Assembly: GCF_000967265.1 (NCBI RefSeq)
Contig: NZ_KQ033885.1
Coordinates: 248,001 to 312,000, forward strand
Length of the DNA: 64,000 bases
Source of the DNA: Bifidobacterium mellis
GTDB lineage: Bacteria > Actinomycetota > Actinomycetes > Actinomycetales > Bifidobacteriaceae
Direction: 5' to 3'
Shown here: positions 8,381 through 16,435 of the stretch, one piece after another
Layout of the letters: each line of letters starts with the position of its first letter
Numbering within the stretch: the first letter of the stretch is position 1
Notes under the pieces: model-generated
The model's database searches: none
What the model saw: the letters and a program-made list of their open reading frames with translations, nothing else
Told to the model about the DNA's origin: nothing
Position numbers and translations under genes: made by a program

Positions 8381-9303
8381 GCGCACACGGCACAACCGCA
8401 GTCATGGGTGGACAGGGCAAGCGTCGTCCACTGGGACAGAAGTCCTTCTGGCATGCCTTCCCCTACATCGCCCCGCACATGGTGGTCTTCGCCATCTTCG
8501 GAGTCATCCCGATCTTCTTCGGCATCTACCTGGCCTTCACCAGGTGGAACCTGGTCGGTTCCCCGACCTGGGTCGGCCTGGACAACTTCAAGCTGATCTT
8601 CGACAAGTCCACCTATTTCTACTCCATCTTCTGGAGGGACATGTGGCACACGATCATCTTCGTGCTGATCAGCGTGCCCCTGACCATCATCGTCCCCCTG
8701 CTGCTGGCCTGGGCCCTGCAGACCAAGCACCTGAAGGGAGTGGGGCTTTTCCAGGCCATCTTCTACGTGCCCGGGCTGATCTCCGTGGCCGCAGGAGCCC
8801 TGGTCTGGCGGCTGGTCTTCAACTCCCAGTTCGGCCTGCTCAACACCACTTTCCGGTGGGACATCAACTGGCTGGGCAAGCAGCCTTGGGCCTGGATCGC
8901 CATCTTCGTCCTCAGCCTCTGGGGAGGTATCGGTGGCAACCTGATCATCTACCGTTCGGCCCTGTCCGGGGTAAGCCAGGATCTGTATGAGGCGGCCTCG
9001 GTGGACGGTGCCGGACCCATCCGGCAGTTCTTCAGCATCACCCTGCCAGCCATCAAGCTGCCGCTCTTCTATACGACCATCATGACCACGGGCGGCGCCT
9101 TCAACGTCTGGGGTCAGCCACAAATGCTGACCGGCGGCGGTCCTGCCTACACTTCGCAGGTGCTGCTGATGGACATCAGGAACCTGGCCTTCCCGCAGGG
9201 GCCTTCGGCCGCCGGCATGGCCTCCGCAATGGCCCTGCTGCTGGGGATCATCCTCATGCTGATCTCCCTGGTCCAGATATTCTTCATGAACAAGGAGGAC
9301 TGA
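8377..9303 (+). CDS. CUT1 sugar ABC transporter permease (MalF-like)
   Basis: A 308-residue inner-membrane permease with about six helices. The cytoplasmic EAA loop is clear at YEAASVDGAGPIRQFFSI, which docks the ATPase. It overlaps the binding-protein gene and is followed two bases after its stop by the second permease. No ATP-binding gene is present in the cluster. In bifidobacteria such importers usually share one MsiK-type ATPase encoded elsewhere; that is family knowledge, not seen here. Confidence 0.9.
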   Translation: MSAHGTTAVMGGQGKRRPLGQKSFWHAFPYIAPHMVVFAIFGVIPIFFGIYLAFTRWNLVGSPTWVGLDNFKLIFDKSTYFYSIFWRDMWHTIIFVLISVPLTIIVPLLLAWALQTKHLKGVGLFQAIFYVPGLISVAAGALVWRLVFNSQFGLLNTTFRWDINWLGKQPWAWIAIFVLSLWGGIGGNLIIYRSALSGVSQDLYEAASVDGAGPIRQFFSITLPAIKLPLFYTTIMTTGGAFNVWGQPQMLTGGGPAYTSQVLLMDIRNLAFPQGPSAAGMASAMALLLGIILMLISLVQIFFMNKED

Positions 9304-9305
9304 CA

Positions 9306-10250
9306 ATGAGTTCGGCAACCCTTGATATGTCATCCCTGGGCAAGGGGCTCAAGGCTCCTGGCCCCAGCGCAACGGTTCCCGGCGGCGAGAACGTGCCCGA
9401 AAACCACCACAAGGTGCTCAAGCCTTCGTTGGTGGCCATCTATGCGGTGCTGATCGTCCTGGCTGTGGTCTGGATCATTCCCGTGGTCTACACCATAACG
9501 ACATCATTCAAGTCACCCCAGGAGTTCCTGAAGAACGCCTACAACTTCCTGCCCGCGCACTGGGTCACCGTCAACTACCTGACCCTCCTGCAGGCCTCGG
9601 CCTCCTACCCGGTCTTCAACTGGCTGGGCAACTCGCTGATCATCTCGCTGTCGCACGGCATCCTGGCGGTCTGCGTTGTGGCTCTGGCAGGGTATGGCTA
9701 CTCCCGCATCAACTTCAAGGGCAGGGACACGCTCTTCTTCGTCCTTCTGCTCATCTCGATGTTCCCGGGTGTGGTCAACATGATTCCCTCCTACCGCATC
9801 GTGGCCACCTTCGGCTGGATCAACTCATACTGGTCCTGCATCATCCCCGGCTTGGGGAACGTGGCCAACATTTTCCTGGTGCGCAACTTCATGAAGGGGA
9901 TCCCCAAGGAGATCGACGAGGCCGCCGAGATTGACGGCGCCGGCGACTTCCGCATCTTCCGCAGCATCATGCTGCCCTCCATCCGCCCAATCCTGATCGT
10001 GATCTTCCTGTTCGCCTTCACCGGCGCCTGGAACGACTTCCTCTGGCCCACCCTGGTCTTCAACGACATCAAGAAGACCCCGGTCACGGCCGGCCTGCAG
10101 CTTCTGGGCAACCAGATGATGCAGTACAACCAGATGGGCACGCTTTGCGCGGCCACCTGCCTGGCCATCATCCCCACCCTGCTGCTCTTCGTGTTCGCCC
10201 AGCGCTACTTCCTGCAGTCGCTGAACATCACCTCGGGCCTCAAGGGCTGA
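9306..10250 (+). CDS. CUT1 sugar ABC transporter permease (MalG-like)
   Basis: A 314-residue partner permease with a ~35-residue polar N-terminal tail, about six membrane helices, and an EAA loop at IDEAAEIDGAGDFRIF. The start has an AAGGAGG ribosome site that overlaps the end of the upstream gene. It pairs with the 8377-9303 permease to form the membrane channel. Confidence 0.9.
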   Translation: MSSATLDMSSLGKGLKAPGPSATVPGGENVPENHHKVLKPSLVAIYAVLIVLAVVWIIPVVYTITTSFKSPQEFLKNAYNFLPAHWVTVNYLTLLQASASYPVFNWLGNSLIISLSHGILAVCVVALAGYGYSRINFKGRDTLFFVLLLISMFPGVVNMIPSYRIVATFGWINSYWSCIIPGLGNVANIFLVRNFMKGIPKEIDEAAEIDGAGDFRIFRSIMLPSIRPILIVIFLFAFTGAWNDFLWPTLVFNDIKKTPVTAGLQLLGNQMMQYNQMGTLCAATCLAIIPTLLLFVFAQRYFLQSLNITSGLKG

Positions 10251-10269
10251 ACCAGGAAAGGCGGCGACA

Positions 10270-10725
10270 ATGGCAAAGGAAAACCGTAGGGATCATCTGG
10301 CGGGCAAGGACGTAGCGAGCAGAAGGACCGAGAAGATCATCCTCCTGGTGGCGGCAGCCATCAACGTGATCATGGCCTCGGTCACCATGTTCATCTACTC
10401 GCCCTGGTTCAAGGACGAGGGCTATGCCATCCTCGGCCGGGCCGGACGTCTGGCCGACGACATGGCCACAGTCAACGGCGCGGCCACCGTGGCCCAGTCC
10501 TACGGTTTTCTGTTGCTCATTCTTGGGGCGGTCTCCTTCATTGTGGCTCTGCGGGCCATGCGGCCCTCGACGATTGTTCGGGGGGTGCAGTATTGGATGA
10601 TCTTCTGCATGGTCTTTTCCTTGGCCACGGCGGATTGGCTTTCGCTGATCGCCTACGGCCTGGCCTTTGTCACCTATGTGGCCAGGAACAAGACCATCCG
10701 CCGGATCTCGTCGAGTCGAAGGTGA
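10270..10725 (+). CDS. Small four-helix membrane protein of the ABC importer operon
   Basis: A 151-residue protein with a basic N-terminus and about four hydrophobic segments (roughly residues 23-44, 72-98, 105-122 and 124-140). I do not recognise the family. It begins 19 bases after the second permease and ends before a strong terminator, so it is the last gene of the operon. A similar-sized hydrophobic protein beside sugar importers could be an accessory or regulator, but no motif supports a specific role. Confidence 0.65.
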   Translation: MAKENRRDHLAGKDVASRRTEKIILLVAAAINVIMASVTMFIYSPWFKDEGYAILGRAGRLADDMATVNGAATVAQSYGFLLLILGAVSFIVALRAMRPSTIVRGVQYWMIFCMVFSLATADWLSLIAYGLAFVTYVARNKTIRRISSSRR

Positions 10726-10769
10726 CCAGCTCCTGGGGCCTGCGGCGCCCTTGATCGCTGCGCTTTCAA

Positions 10770-10818
10770 CCCCCTCTGCATTGTTCGAAGCCATCGGGCG
10801 ATGTAGAGGGGATTTTTG
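10770..10818 (+). terminator. Rho-independent terminator of first importer operon
   Basis: An 11-bp stem (10771-10781 with 10801-10811, one G-T pair) is followed by TTTTT. It cleanly separates the two importer operons. Confidence 0.85.
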
Positions 10819-10849
10819 GTTTTGAGGCGGTCTTCTTCTGCGTGCCCTG

Positions 10850-10879
10850 TTGACATGACCCCGGACCGGCTTCTATACT
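10850..10879 (+). promoter_or_regulatory. Promoter of second ABC sugar importer
   Basis: Near-consensus TTGACA at 10850-10855 and TATACT at 10874-10879 with an 18-base spacer. Transcription would begin inside the operator immediately downstream. Confidence 0.8.
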
Positions 10880-10882
10880 GAG

Positions 10883-10896
10883 TCGAAACGATTCGA
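10883..10896. promoter_or_regulatory. Operator 1 of second importer
   Basis: TCGAAACGATTCGA, an inverted repeat with TCGAA/TTCGA arms, lies four bases after the -10 box. It is of LacI-family type and differs from the operator at 6926. Confidence 0.7.
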
Positions 10897-10947
10897 TATT
10901 TCGGGTGCATCGACGGAGATGGTCAGTGCCCTGCAATCCGCCCGAAG

Positions 10948-10961
10948 TCGAAACCTTTCGA
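10948..10961. promoter_or_regulatory. Operator 2 of second importer
   Basis: TCGAAACCTTTCGA has perfect 6-bp arms around a CC centre. It lies 65 bases after the first site, about six helical turns, and shares its half-sites, so the two could bind one tetramer by looping. Confidence 0.68.
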
Positions 10962-11014
10962 TAAGTCGAATCGCAGTAACTGGATGCAAGGATGCAAGGA
11001 AGTTAGGAGCCATC

Positions 11015-12325
11015 ATGAAGATCAAGAGAGGGATCGGGGCGGCCTTGGCCTTGGCCATGTCGATCCTGCCGCTGGCGGCCTGCGGATCGGGGGGCGATGC
11101 TCCCCAGGAAGCCCATCCGTCCAGCATCAAAATCTGGTACTACGAGGAGCCCAGCAGTGGTCAGGCCCGGGGCTGGCTGAAAGCTGCCGATATCTTTACC
11201 CGACAGACCGGCATCAAGGTGGATTTCGAGGTCAAGTCTTTCACTCAGATCGCCCAGAATGGCAGCCAGTTCCTCAACTCGGACGACGCCCCGGACGTCA
11301 TGGAGTCCAATCGCGGCAACGGCTCTGCCGGGGTCCTGTCCACCCTGCAGCTGCTGACCGACCTGAAGCCCTATGTGCAGAAGTACGGCTGGGACAAGAA
11401 GGTGCGCGGCCAGGCGGCGGCGGTGGGCAAGTACGACAAGCGCGGCGTCATGGACGGGGATACCTGGTATGGGGTTTCCTCCTATGCGGAGATGCAGCGC
11501 GTCTACTACAACAAGGACCTCTTTGCCAAGTACAAGATCCCCATCCCGCAAACCTTTGACCAATTCGTGGCAGCCCTCAAGGCCTTCAAGAGCCACGGGG
11601 TCACGCCCATAGCGGCCGATGCCCAGGAATACGGGGTGCTTTGGCTCTGGTGGCAGCTGGCCATGACCAAGGCCGATGCCAAATTCGTCGACGACTGGCA
11701 GCTCTACAAGCATCCGGTCAACTGGCGCAGCGAGCCGCTGACCTTCGCAACCAACACCATCCGTGACTGGGTCGACAAGGGATACATCTCCAAGAACGCC
11801 ACCGGCATGAAGGCCGAGGATACGACCACGGCATTCATCAAGGGGACCTATCCCATCTACCAGACCGGCACCTGGAACCAGACCCGCTTCATGGAACAGG
11901 TGAAGACCTTCGACTGGACGGCATCCATCTTCCCAGGGGCCAGGATGGTCGAGGGCTGCGCGGGCAACCTGCTGGTCATCCCGCAGAAGTCACGGCGCAA
12001 GGATGCCGCAGCCCGCTATATCAATGTGGTCCTGTCCAAGGAGGTTCAGAACTACATCGGCAACAAGGGCGGCGTGCCAGTGGCGGCCGACACGGATGCC
12101 ATCACCAACCCCAAGAGTCGTGATCTGGTCAATGAATACACCAAAGCCTCGGACGCCAGCCGGATGAGCTACTATCCCGACTACCCTGCGCCCAACCTGA
12201 CCGACGCCATGCCGGCCGCCTTCCAAGAGCTGGTCAACGGCACCAAGAGCCCCGACCAGGTTTTGGACACCCTGCATAAGAACTACGACGACGGCGTCGC
12301 CCAGCTCGATCTGGATGACGACTGA
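11015..12325 (+). CDS. Sugar ABC transporter substrate-binding lipoprotein (second importer)
   Basis: A 436-residue CUT1 binding protein. The signal peptide begins MKIKRGIGAALALAMS and ends in a PLAAC lipobox, so it is a lipoprotein. The frame is open back to 10919 through the operator region, but the signal peptide and a TTAGGAG site fix the start at 11015. The body has IKIWYYEEP after the signal, a YYNKDLFAKY segment, and PIYQTGTWNQTRF near the hinge. With its two permeases and the adjacent GH172 gene, it probably imports an oligosaccharide that the GH172 enzyme splits. That link is inferred from position. Confidence 0.87.
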   Translation: MKIKRGIGAALALAMSILPLAACGSGGDAPQEAHPSSIKIWYYEEPSSGQARGWLKAADIFTRQTGIKVDFEVKSFTQIAQNGSQFLNSDDAPDVMESNRGNGSAGVLSTLQLLTDLKPYVQKYGWDKKVRGQAAAVGKYDKRGVMDGDTWYGVSSYAEMQRVYYNKDLFAKYKIPIPQTFDQFVAALKAFKSHGVTPIAADAQEYGVLWLWWQLAMTKADAKFVDDWQLYKHPVNWRSEPLTFATNTIRDWVDKGYISKNATGMKAEDTTTAFIKGTYPIYQTGTWNQTRFMEQVKTFDWTASIFPGARMVEGCAGNLLVIPQKSRRKDAAARYINVVLSKEVQNYIGNKGGVPVAADTDAITNPKSRDLVNEYTKASDASRMSYYPDYPAPNLTDAMPAAFQELVNGTKSPDQVLDTLHKNYDDGVAQLDLDDD

Positions 12326-12356
12326 GCTGCGTCAATCCGCCAAGGAGAGTACAAGC

Positions 12357-13292
12357 ATGTCTGACACACATAGCAGGAAGAAGGCGCAGTCCCGCATCCC
12401 GGGCAGTGCGCCCTCTCGGTTCGTCCCTTATCTGATTCCCGGTCTGATAGGCATCGTGGCCATCGTCATCGTGCCCATCTTCTGGAACATCTACCTGAGC
12501 TTCACCCGCTGGAGGGGGGTGGGGCCGACCAAATGGGTGGGTCTGCGCAACTGGCGACGGCTCATGGGCGACTCGACCTTCTGGGTCTCCTTCGGGCACA
12601 CCCTCTGGATCATCGTGGCCATCGTCATCATTCCCACGGTTCTGGGCCTGCTGATCTCATCGGCCCTGACCGACGTGATCCAGAAGAAGTTCGGCCCCCA
12701 CACCTCCTCGACCCTGCGGGCCCTCTACTACCTGCCCCAGGTTCTGCCCGTGGCCGTGGCCACCATCATCATGGGCTGGATCTTCCGGCCTGAAGACGGT
12801 GCGGTCAACGACCTGCTGGCCAAGATCGGCCTGGGTGGCCTGGCCCACAACTGGCTGGGTTCGACCACCACGGCCCTGCCCATCCTCATGGTCATCCTGA
12901 TCTGGATCCAGCTGGGCTATCCCATCGTCATCTTCATGTCCGGACTGCAGCGGGTGGACCCCGAGCTCTACGAGGCGGCCAGCCTGGACGGGGCCAACTG
13001 GTGGCAGAAGTTCCGCGTCATCACCCTGCCCTCCATCATTCCCGAGCTGCTGGTGGTCATCCTCACCTCCACCATCGGCGCCCTGAAGACCTTCGCCCCG
13101 GTCTATCTGCTGACCAAGGGCGGGCCCGGCACCTCCACCATGGTTCCCTCCTACTACTCCTACAACCAGTTCTTCCAGGTGCAGCAGGTGGGTTACGGTG
13201 CCGCCATCTCGACATCCCTGACCGTGGTCATCGTCATCTTCTCCATCGTCTTCACCATCGTGCAGAAGCGCGTGCAAAAGAGCATCGCCTGA
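12357..13292 (+). CDS. CUT1 sugar ABC transporter permease (second importer)
   Basis: A 311-residue membrane permease with about six helices and the EAA loop YEAASLDGANWWQKF. I chose the ATG at 12357, which has AAGGAG at good spacing; an in-frame start at 12315 would overlap the upstream gene and adds residues not seen in the family. Confidence 0.88.
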   Translation: MSDTHSRKKAQSRIPGSAPSRFVPYLIPGLIGIVAIVIVPIFWNIYLSFTRWRGVGPTKWVGLRNWRRLMGDSTFWVSFGHTLWIIVAIVIIPTVLGLLISSALTDVIQKKFGPHTSSTLRALYYLPQVLPVAVATIIMGWIFRPEDGAVNDLLAKIGLGGLAHNWLGSTTTALPILMVILIWIQLGYPIVIFMSGLQRVDPELYEAASLDGANWWQKFRVITLPSIIPELLVVILTSTIGALKTFAPVYLLTKGGPGTSTMVPSYYSYNQFFQVQQVGYGAAISTSLTVVIVIFSIVFTIVQKRVQKSIA

Positions 13293-13312
13293 GGAAGGCT
13301 AGGAAGCACATC

Positions 13313-14194
13313 ATGAATAATCAAGCCACACTGCAAGCCGACGCCCGGGTGTCCTCCCGGCACGCCCATAGAATCCGCACCTGGGGGAACTGGGTCGGTC
13401 TGGTCCTGCTGATCGTCGGAGCCGTAATCATGCTCTTCCCCCTGCTGATCCTGGTCCTGAACGCATTCAAGACCACGGCGGACTACAACGCCACGGGCCC
13501 CTTGTCCGTGCCCGCCCACTTCAGCATGGACGGCATCATCTCCTTCTGGAACAAGAGCAATTTCCCGCTCAAGCTGGGCAACTCCCTGCTGATTTCCCTG
13601 GTGGTTGCGGTGGTCGGGGTCCTGCTGTCGGTCCTCAACTCCTTCGCCCTGGGCATCGGCAGGGTCAAGGGCAACACGCTGATCCTCCTGTTCATCATGC
13701 TGGCCAACATGGTTCCCCAGGAGGCCCTGCTTTACCCGCTCTATGTCATGTTCAAGTGGATGGGCTTCTATAACTCCCAGTGGTCCATCATCATCATCTT
13801 CACCATCATCCAGAGCGCCTACGGCACCTACCTGCTCTCCTCGGTCTACGGGACCTTCCCACAGGCCATCCTGGAGGCTGCCACCGTCGACGGGGCCTCG
13901 CGCTGGCAGATTCTGCGCAAGATCGTACTGCCGGTGTCCTGGTCGACCATCAGCGTCCTCTTCGTCTTCTTCTTCATCTGGACTTGGAACGAGTACATGA
14001 TTCCCATGGCCTTCCTGATGAGCGAGAAGACGCAGACCATTCCGTTGGCCCTGGCGACCATGCAGGGGCAGCACACCATGGCTGCCACCGACCTGGCCTC
14101 CGCTTCGCTGCTCAGCATCATTCCCACCATCATCTTCTTCATCTTCTTCCAGAGGAAGCTCTCGCAGGGGATAGTGGCGGGCGCTGTCAAGTAA
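13313..14194 (+). CDS. CUT1 sugar ABC transporter permease, MalG-like (second importer)
   Basis: A 293-residue permease with about six helices and the EAA loop LEAATVDGASRWQILRK. The start at 13313 follows an AGGAAG site. The frame is open back to 13001, but that stretch lies inside the upstream permease gene in another frame. It pairs with the 12357-13292 permease. Confidence 0.88.
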   Translation: MNNQATLQADARVSSRHAHRIRTWGNWVGLVLLIVGAVIMLFPLLILVLNAFKTTADYNATGPLSVPAHFSMDGIISFWNKSNFPLKLGNSLLISLVVAVVGVLLSVLNSFALGIGRVKGNTLILLFIMLANMVPQEALLYPLYVMFKWMGFYNSQWSIIIIFTIIQSAYGTYLLSSVYGTFPQAILEAATVDGASRWQILRKIVLPVSWSTISVLFVFFFIWTWNEYMIPMAFLMSEKTQTIPLALATMQGQHTMAATDLASASLLSIIPTIIFFIFFQRKLSQGIVAGAVK

Positions 14195-14224
14195 TCGCCG
14201 CTGCATAAGTACACTGAACATGGT

Positions 14225-14260
14225 CGCCCGCTACGAGAAGGCGGAGGAGGGGAGCGGGCG
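14225..14260. promoter_or_regulatory. Intercistronic hairpin before the GH172 gene
   Basis: 8-bp arms (CGCCCGCT at 14225-14232, AGCGGGCG at 14253-14260) around a purine-rich loop, with no T-run. It is more likely an mRNA-stability or processing element than a full terminator. Confidence 0.4.
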
Positions 14261-14287
14261 GCCCGGATATGAAAGGCAATCACAACC

Positions 14288-15418
14288 ATGGGTATGACCA
14301 TGCCGAACATCACCAACGGTCTTGAGGCGCTGACCCGCCCATCCGCGGACCGCACCCGCTGCGTCAACGCCGAGAACCCTCGTGGAGGCAAGGGCAGTGC
14401 AGCCATGACGGCCAGCAATCTCGGTCCATCCAGAAAGGGGACCCCCTGCCTCAGGAACATTCCTCCCGGGCAGGACATGGTCCTGGCCGACCTGTCCGGC
14501 GCGGGCGAGATCCGTCATATCTGGATGACCGTGACCGATGCCACCTCGCCCACCGGGCCCAACGTCCTGCGCAACCTGATCCTGGAATGCTACTGGGATG
14601 GCGAACAGACACCCTCGGTCTGTGTGCCCCTGGGTGACTTCTTCTGCTGTGGCCACGCCCAGGCCTGCCGGGTGGAATCCGTGCCTGTGGCCGTCTACCC
14701 GCGCCGGGGCTTCAACTGCTACTGGCCCATGCCCTTCCATGACGGGGCACGGATCGTCCTGCGCAACCGGCACAACGAGCCCATTGAGGCCTTCTTCTAC
14801 CAGATCGACTACGTGGAGAAGGACGAGTTGCCCGAAGAAGTCATGACCTTCCATGCCCAGTGGCGCCGTCAGCGGGTCACTGAACTGGGTCATGACTACG
14901 TGATCCTGGACGGGGTGCATGGCCAGGGCTCCTACGTGGGCACCTATCTGGCTCTGACAGCCCTGGAGAGCCGCTGGTGGGGCGAGGGCGAGGTCAAGGT
15001 CTACCTGGACGGGGACAAGGACTATCCCACCTGGTGCTCCACGGGCAGCGAGGACTACTTCGGTGGTGCCTGGAGCTTTGCCGGGAAGGACCCCGATGGC
15101 CGCATGCACGAGGTCACCTACAGCGGGGCCTATATGGGATTTCCCTTCCATTCCAGGCAGTTGGACAACCGCGAATCCCAGTACTGGGATGCCGATACTC
15201 CGGTGACCAGGGGGTTCTACCGTTGGCACATCCCCGACCCCATTATTTTCAGCAGCGACATCAAGGTGACCCTGCAACAGATCGGTGTGGACGAGCAGGG
15301 CTACTTCGAGCGTCAGGACGACCTGGCCAGCGTGGCCTACTGGTACCAGCAGGAGCCCCACCAGCCCTTCCCGCAGGATGTGCTGGAGACAGGGGAGCGG
15401 GATCGTCGGCCCCGTTGA
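14288..15418 (+). CDS. GH172 (DUF2961) glycoside hydrolase
   Basis: A 376-residue cytoplasmic protein (no signal peptide) of the DUF2961/GH172 family. Known members act on alpha-D-fructofuranosides such as difructose anhydride or on D- or L-arabinofuranosides. Conserved acidic residues fall in GEGE (233-236) and in SEDYF (254-258), matching the family's catalytic segments; a CCGHAQ segment and a GAYMGFPFHS loop are also present. It follows the second importer operon, so the imported oligosaccharide is probably its substrate. It ends two bases before the stop of the convergent LacI gene. The exact sugar (fructose or arabinose type) is not decided by sequence. Confidence 0.85.
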   Translation: MGMTMPNITNGLEALTRPSADRTRCVNAENPRGGKGSAAMTASNLGPSRKGTPCLRNIPPGQDMVLADLSGAGEIRHIWMTVTDATSPTGPNVLRNLILECYWDGEQTPSVCVPLGDFFCCGHAQACRVESVPVAVYPRRGFNCYWPMPFHDGARIVLRNRHNEPIEAFFYQIDYVEKDELPEEVMTFHAQWRRQRVTELGHDYVILDGVHGQGSYVGTYLALTALESRWWGEGEVKVYLDGDKDYPTWCSTGSEDYFGGAWSFAGKDPDGRMHEVTYSGAYMGFPFHSRQLDNRESQYWDADTPVTRGFYRWHIPDPIIFSSDIKVTLQQIGVDEQGYFERQDDLASVAYWYQQEPHQPFPQDVLETGERDRRPR

Positions 15419-15420
15419 GT

Positions 15421-16431
15421 CTATCGGCTGATGGAGGAGCGGTCGATCAGCCTGGGACGCTCCAGCTGGACCCGACCGGCCAGGGAAACCCCCTCCTCCA
15501 CAGCCTGGGTCAGCAGATCCGCGGCCTTGGCGCACAGTGAGCGTGGTGTAAGGGGCATCTCGGATATGCCTTGAAGCTCAAGGGTGGGGCTGACCTTGCC
15601 TGCGGCGCAGGACAGAACGGCCACGTCATCGGGAATGCTCACGCCGTCCGAGCGCATGCGGACCACCACGGTGTCCAGCAGGGAGGGACGAATCTGGCCG
15701 ATCAGGCCATCAATGCGGCCGTGGTGGATAAGATCCAGCACCTGCTGGGTGTAGGCCAGATCGCTGCCGGTAGGCCCCGGTTGAAGCTGCAGATCCATGC
15801 CCAGGCGGTGGGCCCAGGTCTTGAGACTGCGCAGCAGGATAAGACGGAAGCCGGACCCGCGCCGGTATTCGCCTTCCAGATCCTCCAGAAAGAGCAGGCG
15901 TTTGCGTCCCGCTCGGGCCATGGCTTCCACCGCCATGCGGCCCATCAGTTCGAAGTCCAAATCCACACAGGCGCATGCTGTATGCCGTCGAGGCACTCCC
16001 AGGGCCACGCAGGGACGTCCGTATGAGGCGGCCTGGGCGGCACGGATGTCATCGTCCACCAGATCCATCAGGACCACCCCGTCGGCCAGATTGCTACGGG
16101 TGACCCGCCGAATATCTTCGACACCGTTCTCGGCGGTCAGCAGCAGGGAGTCGTAGCCACGGGCATGCTCGCAACTGGCCATCTCGATGAAGTAATCCGC
16201 ATAGGAGGCCCGGTTCTGCCCGGGGCGCAGGGGGGCGCTCAGGGCGACGATCTGATTGCGCTTGGCCCGCAGCATCCGGGCGCCGGCATCCGGGGCGTAG
16301 TCCAGTTCGTCGGCGGCCTGCATGATCCGCTGGTAGGTTTCCGGAGAGACGGGACGCTTGCCGGAGAAGGCATAGGAGACTGTGCTGACCGAGACCCCGG
16401 CCCTTCTGGCGACGTCGCGTATGTCGGACAT
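15421..16431 (-). CDS. LacI-family transcriptional regulator
   Basis: A 336-residue LacI/GalR protein. The helix-turn-helix is at residues ~4-23 (IRDVARRAGVSVSTVSYAFS), the hinge helix follows, then a periplasmic-binding-protein-like effector domain. It lies convergent with the GH172 gene and four bases downstream of cysS on the same strand. Its likely targets are the palindromes ahead of the second importer (10883 and 10948), the first importer (6926), or both. This is inferred from position; its DNA-reading helix was not matched to either palindrome. Confidence 0.88.
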   Translation of the reverse strand: MSDIRDVARRAGVSVSTVSYAFSGKRPVSPETYQRIMQAADELDYAPDAGARMLRAKRNQIVALSAPLRPGQNRASYADYFIEMASCEHARGYDSLLLTAENGVEDIRRVTRSNLADGVVLMDLVDDDIRAAQAASYGRPCVALGVPRRHTACACVDLDFELMGRMAVEAMARAGRKRLLFLEDLEGEYRRGSGFRLILLRSLKTWAHRLGMDLQLQPGPTGSDLAYTQQVLDLIHHGRIDGLIGQIRPSLLDTVVVRMRSDGVSIPDDVAVLSCAAGKVSPTLELQGISEMPLTPRSLCAKAADLLTQAVEEGVSLAGRVQLERPRLIDRSSISR

Positions 16432-16435
16432 GGGT

